A DNA stretch of 64,000 nucleotides, taken from contig NC_083535.1 of assembly GCF_032362555.1 (NCBI RefSeq), forward strand, positions 6,634,001 to 6,698,000, read 5' to 3'. Position numbers and translations under genes: made by a program. Position 1 is the first letter of the stretch. Every line of letters begins with the position of its first letter. This stretch comes from Amyelois transitella. Lineage: Eukaryota; Arthropoda; Insecta; Lepidoptera; Pyralidae. The notes under the pieces were generated by a model. That model searched no databases, had not been told where the DNA came from, and saw only the letters and a program-made list of their open reading frames with translations. Shown piece after piece: positions 55,748 through 64,000 of the stretch.

Positions 55748-58700
55748 CTTCGTTTCTTATAAAAATATAATGTATACCGTCAAGATGACCACACGGACAC
55801 TTAGTACCTCCCAAGATCTTATCGCTATAATCGTTTATTAAAGCAGTTTTTAAGAAAATAATTAACAAAAAGAAAATGACAGAAGTGCCTGTGAATAATT
55901 ATAGCAAAATGTATTAAACGAAAACTTTACTCCAAAATAGTGCTAGGCGTTTAGGATTTAGTACAAAAAATTATATTTATTAATTATTTAAAAGCACAAT
56001 GCTAATGTTATGTTTACAGACGAAATATTTTTACTGTTAGGTACCTATACGAGTATTACCTATGTATATGTTCTCTCTCGGTTCAATAGTTTTAATGTGA
56101 AACAGAAGAGGCCAAACACAAATATCTAGGGGAAAGCAAAGAAGTGGTCTTATAGTAAAATGTCGGTTTAATGTTTTTCATTAATTTGTGTAGTACAAAA
56201 TAAAACAAATAGGTAATTAGCAACAATTTACGTAGATAGGTACTTAATGATTATTTTTACATTATTGTGCCTACTAACAGTCTACAACAATCCCACCCAA
56301 GCGTAAATAATAACAGAAAATTGTTTGATGATGACAATGGGATGGGACAATTATTTACTTACGAACATCATTATTCATGATGCAAATAAATACACGATGT
56401 ACGCTAATTACCTATTCAAAGAGGTTGCAGATTTTGACTACTTAATTACAGTTCATAATGTTTTTATTTATCCTCGTAGCATTTGAGTATCTACATAGGT
56501 ACTGTGATTTCATACCTATAAGTATACAAGTACCTACTTAATAAAGTAAAACCAGGCAGCGATCATAGAAATCGGAATAATACTTATATGTAGGTATTCT
56601 TCAATCCGGTAACATCCAATGCTGCCCTCACACATTTTTCCAACACTCTTGACCAGATCGTCGGTTTACCCAATCTTCTGCTAATATACCTATCTAGATC
56701 TACCTTCCCCGCGACGATTAAACCACCCGGAATGTTCATCACCTACTTAAATATTGCTTAATATTCCACAAAACCAGAGAGAACTACACCATGTAGTACC
56801 TATTGTCCAAATATTGATCCGTAAATGTGAAATCGCAACAAAATAGGTACTTCATTAAAGACATTAATCTTATTTAATACCTAACCTAACCTAAATCAAC
56901 GGCACATAGCAAGACGGACGAGGGCCGACCCGAAATAAATACCGACGATATGATATTCCTGTATCCAGTAGCAGGAATATCTATCGCGCTTATTTTCCAC
57001 CAAAACCCCTATTTTGTTGTATACATTAAATTTTTCTAACATTTTACAGTTGATTTAAAAATATATGTTTATTACCTACCTTCCGGATACTACAGTATAC
57101 ACGTATCACAAGACATGCTTGCCGTCTTTCAACCGAGACTACACCGGTACACTTACAAGTAACCATACTTACGCCCGCCGTAAGTATAATATTTAATGAA
57201 AAATGCGATATTTACAACTTTGTAAGTAGGTATTTATTAAAATATCACTAGGTTTTTATTTGGTCCTCAATAATGGGATAAAATAAACATGTTCTCATAG
57301 GATCATGATCATTGTACATGAAATCCATTTTAAATATGTTAAGCATCTAAGAAAAAGAAAGTCTGACGGCACACGTAAATTGAATATATCTATCAATTAT
57401 ATACTTAGATATTTAACAATCGTTTTGACAAGACAAAAAGCTATGCGTACGATTTAGACGGTTGTCGCAGCCATACCCTGTGCGTGCCTTGTCCATTCAC
57501 TGCACTTGGCCACAAACCTCAATGTAGGTGCTAGTTATACCCACTACGATACAATCGCACTTCATGCTTTATACTTCCACCAGTCACAGTCACCGCGGTT
57601 TCTGAGTCGCTCGTGTTTTTTCTAGACATTTTTTACCATAAAACATCGACACAACCTGACTAGTTAGCATCTAACCAAGTACGAGTAAGTGGTTATAATT
57701 TATTTAAGTTTTATATCGGTATCGCAATTGAAACAATTTGAAATGTTAAACTGGTAAATTTTAAGAACCCATTAGGGGTTGCGTAAAATGTTCGTGTGGG
57801 TTATTGACAAACAGTAGTTATGTTTATCTATAACTTTACTGTTTCCTCATTTTGTGGCAATTTCCTTTTATCTAAATACAATTTTTACGGATTTCTACCT
57901 ACTCAAAAATATTTTGATTTATATGCTATTTTATGTGCTTTCGATACAGCGATTCATATTTGCCTTATACATACTTTCAACAGCCTTGCATGTGATTTGA
58001 ATTTCAAAATATTTACTACTAGGTACCTTGCGAGCCTATCACTCCAATCATTGATTAGTTTTTAATGTGCATTATTGCTGCTAAGATTTATCAAAAGTGT
58101 TTTCCCCGCAACTTTAGTACTTAATATTTTGATCAGATTGATCTGTATCTATTTTGAACCCATTTTTGTAAGATTGTAGATATGTAGGTAAAGCTACTAT
58201 AAGTTTATTATCAGAATCTGTACTTATAATATATTCCGTTTATGCGTTCACCTACATCTAAGTTCTAGTGAATTTGAAAGTTTGAATATTTTTTATTACC
58301 TATTCACACTTTATTAGTAGAAAACGTGAAATTTAGCACACTGTATCTAATCTTTAACAAATTAATGTTGACAATCATTAAACAACAAAGCCTATGATTC
58401 TTTGAAGATATAGGTATGTAGGTATTCAAGTAATCACTTAGGTACAATAAAACATAACAAACGATTTAAAATATTATTTGTTTCTAAAATCTAAATAAAA
58501 TCGGCATATTAATTTTTCGCCTTCAAGTGTGTGTGAATGCACTGAAAACAGACTTAGTTTAAAAAAATATTTTCCTTTATTTTGTTTTGAGAGACCGCAA
58601 TTTTCTTTGAATTCTGGCAGACACAGTTCGAACTGTGATTCTTCTACTGTGCTCATCCTGCAACATAATAAAAAGTTTAAATGTTTTGTAAATTATTATA

Positions 58701-58983
58701 CTAATCAGCGGGTGACAAAAACAAAATCCCTAAAGGATAAATATATAGCTAGCATTTTATTTTATTAACTATTTGAAATACATACTGTGTAAATTGTATA
58801 TTTACCTACATATGCATCTTAGACAGTATAATAATAGCTATATGGATTGCAATAGAATACGCGAATGCCTTATTTGAATAATATTTGACGAAGTCTATCG
58901 TCATATAGGTATTCTGCCTCTCTCATAGCGACAAAATTCTCTCTCATAAGGATAATGTTAATCACTGATCTAGCAAGTTGTCA

Positions 58984-58991
58984 CTTGGCAC
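58984..58991 (+). repeat. Left target-site duplication of the hAT element
   Basis: CTTGGCAC, repeated exactly at 63745-63752, directly outside the terminal inverted repeats. Confidence 0.93.
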
Positions 58992-59208
58992 TAGGGCTTG
59001 AATATCGGATCATTTTTCAATTCCGGAATTGAGTTCTGATATTAAGCAATCCAGTTCCGGAATTCCGGAATTTGAAGCTTCCTTCTAAAATGGCATACAA
59101 CTATATTATAATGAAACTAAGGGCTATTGTTATAAGTAGAAATAAAAAACCATTAAAAGAGCTATTTACTTTAATAAAATTACTAATTAAATAAAAATTA
59201 CCCACAGC

Positions 59209-61255
59209 TCAGATAGACTTCTGTTGGTAATGAAATTTTAAAAAAGTTAGTGCATCTAAACTGTTGTCTTTCAACGAACTTCTCACACGGCTACAAACGT
59301 TTGAAACTGCTGAAAACGCGCGTTCAGCCTCCACACTGGTAGGTGGAATTGTTTTTAAATATTCGAAACATTTAGTCAGATATTGACCTCTTCCGCCGCC
59401 GTTTTCAAATACCGCCATTTCAACTCTTAGCAAACTTTCCAGATCAATATTTGTTGTTTTCTTTTTACTTTTCATAGTAACTCTTCGTCTCTGAATAGTT
59501 TCTTGTAATTTTTGTTTCATACTCATTCCTTGTGCTTCTTCATTCACGTTTTCTTCAGCAGACTTCTCACAGTTTTCTTCTTCCGGGCTTAGTGAATCGT
59601 CCAACCTTTTAATTATTTTCACAATTTCTTCTAACATTTCGTTGCTTGTCGGTTTAGAAAATGTCTCACGGTCAAAGTTGTCTTCGTGATAATCTTCTGA
59701 ATCGTAAAGATACACCAAAACAGATGCTATAGGGAGACGTCTTTCCTTAATGCGGTTCCTAAGGCTTTGTGCCAGATTTTTGCTAATGTTACCGTTTTGG
59801 TTACTATCTAAAGACTTTAACATGAATTTAAGAGCTGTATCGGCCGTCATCAAATCAGCGTCTCTCTGACAAAGCGACTCTACAGTTATCTTAACGACAT
59901 GAAGACTTTCGTGTAAAGCTTTAAGTACTGCTACTGCTTCTTCATTGACAGGCACTACTATGTCTAAGTCTAGAAATCCTTTGGTGATAGCAGACCTGAG
60001 CTTTAAAAACCTTTCAATCATATCGCTTAAACTTGACCATCTAGTTTTACAATCAAGAATGAGGTTCAGTTCTTTTCCATATTCTGCTACTACGTATTTT
60101 TGTATGGCTTCATTTTTTAAGCTTGATTTTCGTACTGACCTGACCAGCTTTCTAATCTTTTCAATAACATTTTCAAAGTTTAATTGTCTTTTTTCCATTT
60201 CTTGCTGTACAGAGGCCCCTTCAATCTCAAAACCTCCAATTTCTTCGTCATCTTCATCGTCATTATCTTCTAATATCTGATCTTCATTTTCTACATATTC
60301 AGAAGCAGATATATCAACAATATCAGTTATATCCATGGCCACAAAATCCTCCTGTCTCGTTTCAGTATCACCTCTTTCATTATATTCACTGTTTTCTTTT
60401 TTATATAAGACATCAATCACTCCTAACTGTAAGCCATGAGCCAGACAAATTTGATGGTAGCCCTTGTAATATCGCCCCATTTTAACCATAACTGCAGCCC
60501 CATCAGATGTTAAGCAAACAACGTCTTTGTCCAAATCAACAGCAAATTCTTTAAGATGTTGTTTCAAGTAATGGTATGCTGTTATTGCAGGCATACTGCC
60601 TACAATTCTCACAAGGCCGAGATTTTTGAAGTTATCCTTAAATTTATCGGAGTGTAAATTAACATTCATGTAACGTCTATTGCGGATTGATGTATACTCA
60701 TCAAGCGATACAGAATATCGTCTTGTTTTATCTTGTGAAATTTGCTGTCGGAGTTGTTTTTTTAAGAATTTGTGCTGATTAAGTACAATGTCTCTTATAG
60801 CGCTACCAGACGCCGGCAAATTATATCCACATTTGTGGAAAAGATCTCGAAGGTCTTCAGATGTGCAAAATTTACTGAAAGGAATGCCATCAAGAGCGGC
60901 CATCCTTGACACTTTTACAGCCAGCTCTAGAGATGTGTCAAAAAAGGCAGTGATCATTTTAAGCTTTTTTGCTGCTCTGGGCATGCTGTTGCTGGTGCTA
61001 GGAGTAACGGAAGTACTACATTGAGTTTCTGATTGAGACAGCAAAAGGTTTTTTTTCTCTTTCAGATCAATAGCGTGGGTAGATTTCAAATGTACATGCA
61101 AACCTGTTGTCGCACCACCGTGGCATTTTAAAATTTTAAAGCATAATTTGCATTTACCGGATTGCCCATCTTCCGCCCTAAGAAAATGGTTCCAAACTGA
61201 TGTGTCCGCTTTCCTTTTATTAAATTCCAAATATTGTGCGGGTTTTGATAGTGAC
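59209..61255 (-). CDS. hAT-family transposase with BED zinc finger
   Basis: Cut-and-paste DNA transposase. The frame runs uninterrupted from about 61255 to the TGA at 59209. Counting from TTG 61230 it has 673 codons. BED finger: Cys27, Cys30, His47, His52 (CKLC...HVHLKSTH), preceded by VWNHFLRAED. Catalytic core: Asp177 in YSVSLDEYTSIRNRRYMNVN, Asp243 in VVCLTSDGAAVM, then ICLAHGLQLGVIDVL, the hAT C/HxxH-type block. An acidic stretch follows (about 320-345, DNDDEDDEEIGG). The C terminus has the hAT dimerisation block with its conserved Glu: PPTSVEAERAFSAVSNVCSR. No ATG lies upstream of the BED finger in this frame; 61230 is TTG. A good acceptor (TTTACTTTCAG at 61266-61256) just upstream suggests that a short 5' exon supplies the start. 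Apart from this it looks functional. A shadow frame at 59945-60280 on plus is ignored. Confidence 0.88.
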
Positions 61256-61682
61256 CTGAAAGTAAATAAATTTCTGACTAATACATACTTATAAGATTTC
61301 GTATCGATAGAGAAAGAAAAGCTTTGTTATAAACAAATTGTGCCATTCTTTACATATCATGCGACTATATTCTGTAAAATTATACGCCGATTTAGAATAT
61401 TAGTAGTATAAAAACCACCCTATTCGAATTCTCAAATGAAAACTCAATGGCGACTAAATAATATAACTTATGCCCGCTCTACGCGTTCGTCCGGCATCGC
61501 CATGAATCGATATACATTGCCTACTTTGTATGTAGTAAAAACACGGCTCATTTTAAAACGTAAGTAATGTAAGTACGTTAATTCGGCAAAAAGTTCGCCG
61601 AATGTGTTGAACGCGGATTAGGTCTACGTGCCGCGCGAGCGACTGAACAGCAGCGCGCGTGGCTCGAGGTACCTACGGCTCG

Positions 61683-61695
61683 GTTGCTTAGCAAC
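61683..61695. promoter_or_regulatory. X-box-like palindrome (RFX site) inside the hAT element
   Basis: GTTGCTTAGCAAC is a symmetric RFX-type X-box, with a second half site GCCTAGCAAC at 61730-61739. It lies about 430 bases upstream of the transposase frame in a CpG-rich stretch (GTGCCGCGCGAGCGAC, CAGCAGCGCGCGTGG). Confidence 0.35.
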
Positions 61696-62429
61696 GCTGT
61701 CATGTTCGCGCGTGCTGCGAAGGCGGCATGCCTAGCAACACGATAATATTTAGGTGCGGGTGCGGGCGTACGTTATATACGTGCAATACAATAATCAAAC
61801 TGAGATCTATTAATGACCAGAAAATAAACCTGATAATTGTGTTATTTTTTGCATGACTATTCTGATATACGTTTCAAAACCCAATTTTTTTTGTTATTTA
61901 GTAGTAATTCGCAACAAACTAAGCAATGGCCAATGGCCATACATTGAGTAGTACGGAATAGCAAGTTTCAAAAGTTGCAAACAAATAATGCCCGTTTCCG
62001 TCACATTCACATTTCACCAATAAGCATATAAATAAAACATTTTACATTGCATGCGCAAGCAAAATCAAGCAAAAACCCTGGATGCTATAAACACCACCAG
62101 TAACCACACACGTAGACTTACGGTTTCTTAGTCACTTCTTTTCTTACGACTTTGTTTTTGCCAAACATTAGGTTGTCTCTGCGTCCCGTATATATATTAC
62201 ATACATACGAAGTGAACCGTTGTCGACCAATGAAATAAAATCAATATTTTACTTAAAAGTGAACAAGTATTGAATGTAGTTAATTCTGTAAAATAAGAAC
62301 TTGAAACTTACATTTTAAATGTATTTATTACACGTTCGATCGTTCTCGTTCGCGTGTGATTCTTGTAACGATCCGTATTCAAATGGCGGCGATGCGGGCG
62401 GATCGGCCAAACCGAAGCGACAGTTGATC

Positions 62430-63553
62430 TAGGGATGTGACATTGCTGATAAAAAATCGATTTTTATATAATCGATTTATTTTTTAAGTATGAAAAATCG
62501 ATTAACAAATAATCGATTTTTCTTAAGAAAATAATCGATTTTATTATATTGATCGATTTTTTCCAAATTTTTCAATTTATGTCAAAATAAACGCCATATA
62601 CATTATATCAATAGATTTATTCATTAAAAATAAACAACAGAATCAGTAAGTTCTTATACAGGGTGACATTTAATTCAACTGCATAAATTTAACTGTTAAG
62701 TGTGACTCATCTAAAGGATATTTAAAAACGTAAAACGAAAAAAATATCGGTTCATATTTCAGAAAGTACGAAAATAAATAAAAGTATCAAAATCCACGAT
62801 CCTAAATACGTAATATCACTCCGGCCGGCGGAAAAGCGACGCGTAAGATTCAGAGGTCAATGACACAATGCATTCAGCTGAGCGATCTCGACAACTCTGT
62901 ACTTTACTTGATCTTGATCTTGAAAAATAATTTATTTTTCAGACATTTATTTACAAGTTTAGTTTTAAATTATTTTTGTAGTATTGGTCTTAATAAAGCG
63001 TGTGACGTAGTTTTTTAGGGTTTTTTAAATGTGAAAATTATGAAGTTTAATTTAAATAAAAATAGGCTCAAACGGCACAGAAGCATGGGTATAGTCTATG
63101 TTTAAAAGGATGCAGTTGTTTTAAATGTCACCCTGTATAATCAACACAAATTAAAGTTTATAACAATCAAGTTTGAAAAATGAAGTTTCAGCAACGAATA
63201 ATGAATAAAATATCAACTGAATGTCGGTAAAATACTGTTCATCGACTAATTCCATCTAGAGAATGTTTGATTAAATTAATCATCTAAACTGTTTTAAGAG
63301 CACAGAAAGAATGCACAGATGGCGTTAATGTAATATTATGGAGCTATGATAGTATTCTTTGGCAGTTCGCGTTCCGGGCTCAAAGCCAGAAGACAAAAAC
63401 AATTTCGGAGTGCATTTATTGGATGATTATAAAAATCGATTTTTAATCGATTATTAATTTAAAAAAAATCAAGTATAAAAATCGATTTTTACTTTAAAAA
63501 AAATCGATTTTTAATCGATTTTTTCCATAATCGATTTTTTTTTCACATTCCTA
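62430..63553. mobile_element. hAT-type MITE, copy 2, nested in the hAT element and itself interrupted
   Basis: Flanked by an exact 8-bp duplication AGTTGATC (62422-62429 and 63554-63561). Ends are TAGGGATGTGACATTGCTGA and TAGGAATGTGA. It is inverted relative to the copy at 38379-39024. After removal of the 477-bp insert and one TA it is 645 bp, against 646 bp for copy 1. Confidence 0.92.
62659..63135. mobile_element. Tc1/mariner-like non-autonomous element (477 bp) nested in the MITE
   Basis: Inverted ends CAGGGTGACATTTAA, then CAACTGCAT two bases further on, on both sides. It is flanked by TA (62657-62658 and 63136-63137). The uninterrupted MITE copy has CTTATATAATC where this copy has CTTATA[insert]TATAATC, proving a TA duplication. 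It has no ORF of note. Confidence 0.9.
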
Positions 63554-63884
63554 AGTTGATCGGCCGGCGCCGGACGTGCCGCGCTACGCGGACGTGCCGC
63601 GACTCAAGCTGCGTTTTTATTTTATTTTTTTTCAATATCGAAATACCGGTTTTGCTCATCCAATTCCGGTATTTACAAACGATACTGAAATATGTCGGAA
63701 TTCCGGAATTTTGTTAAAACCGGAATTCCGGAGCTCAAGCCCTACTTGGCACTATTTCTGAATTTCATTTCCACATATAATATAAATTTATTATTTAATA
63801 AAGACGTGATAGATATATGCAATCATGGCTACGTTTGTGGCTATACCTAAATAAATTTTAAACTTTTGGTGCAAAATGTTGATA

Positions 63885-63965
63885 TTTGTCTTTTCCTCTC
63901 CCTTACGACATTCACAGAAAGATGTGGAGTTCTTTACTATTCTGCCGGAAACCACAAGTCCAAAA
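63885..63965 (-). repeat. Diverged fragment of dispersed repeat family A
   Basis: CCTCTCCCTTACGACATTCA, CAGAAAGATGTGGAGTTC, ATTCTGCCGGAAACCACAAG correspond to the 5' end of family A. Confidence 0.5.
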
Positions 63966-64000
63966 GAAACTACACATGCTTTATTACTTATATTATGATT

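Larger units (their letters stand above)
53910..58980. other. Five kilobases without a recognised gene
   Basis: AT-rich intergenic DNA. It contains a 23-bp perfect hairpin (54937-54986), family A fragments at 55085-55195 and 55355-55475 (minus orientation), a palindrome with a CRE site at 55710-55747, and otherwise plain sequence. At about 57590-57700 a GC-richer patch (CAGTCACAGTCACCGCGG, CTGAGTCGCTCGTG) ending in ACGAGTAAGT looks like a possible non-coding first exon of a plus-strand gene, but no coding exon follows before the hAT element. Confidence 0.45.
58992..63744 (-). mobile_element. Complete hAT transposon (4,753 bp including nested insertions)
   Basis: The ends read TAGGGCTTGAATATCGG at the left and TAGGGCTTGAGCTCCGG inwards from the right: ten identical bases, then four mismatches in seven. 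Exact 8-bp duplications CTTGGCAC lie on both sides. Subterminal regions at both ends carry repeated palindromic TTCCGGAATTCCGGAA-like motifs (58999-59080 and 63645-63732), likely transposase-binding sites. A 2-kb transposase frame fills the left half. Without the nested MITE and its duplication the element would be about 3.6 kb. The right half, 61260-62430, is GC-richer and probably holds the promoter and a 5' exon. Confidence 0.92.

Noticed and set aside
57820-58065. 81-codon plus-strand open frame rich in Phe and Leu
   Set aside because: AT-rich random frame without splice context or similarity.
58992-63744. The hAT transposase as the driver of the ATCGAT-rich MITE
   Set aside because: The terminal repeats agree only in the first few bases (TAGGG) and the subterminal motifs differ completely, so a parent-offspring link is not supported.

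Overview
The window is AT-rich animal DNA with introns obeying GT..AG, small exons and very many dispersed repeats. Protein similarities (insect-type visual G-protein beta subunit, insect Y-box protein, secreted carboxylesterase) and the repeats (for example a family whose end reads ACGTCTATATCCCTTGCGGG, a LINE tail ending GGCGTGATTTTATGTATG, and tRNA-like SINEs) point to a moth or butterfly nuclear genome. All identifications come from reading translated sequence; no database was searched.

Layout. 182-2968 (-): N-terminal 443 codons of a procollagen-lysine hydroxylase/glycosyltransferase (PLOD), running off the left edge. 5489-5639 (-): an orphan signal-peptide exon. 8905-15329 (+): complete nine-exon visual G-protein beta subunit (Gbeta76C type, 345 aa). 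16890-17720: relic of a BEL/Pao gag. 19069-20373 (+): alpha-1,3-fucosyltransferase (GT10, 407 aa). 21625-29902 (-): complete nine-exon secreted carboxylesterase (564 aa). Its 3.2-kb first intron holds an 884-bp deleted transposon carrying the start of a THAP protein at one end and the first exon of a YqaJ-nuclease-like gene at the other. 31239-31847 (+): intronless PHD-finger/coiled-coil ORF. 32438-33010 (-): dead LINE. 34960-37864 (-): catalase (506 aa). 38379-39024: hAT-type MITE with 8-bp target duplication. 39-47 kb: repeat-rich intergenic DNA. 47070-50045 (+): two-exon gene for a 697-aa secreted Asn/Ser-rich protein that I do not recognise. 50711-53451 (+): Y-box cold-shock-domain protein (268 aa). 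54-59 kb: no gene seen. 58992-63744: a complete hAT transposon with an 8-bp target duplication and a long transposase frame. A second MITE copy sits inside it, and a Tc1/mariner-like insertion sits inside that MITE.

The cellular genes are not an operon or pathway. They look like ordinary neighbours: collagen modification, phototransduction, N-glycan fucosylation, ester hydrolysis, peroxide removal and mRNA binding. The most unusual content is mobile: the three-level hAT/MITE/Tc1 nest, the THAP + YqaJ-like deletion derivative, a LINE tail with its target duplication intact, and several long near-perfect hairpins. Among host genes, the 697-aa secreted protein is the main unknown.
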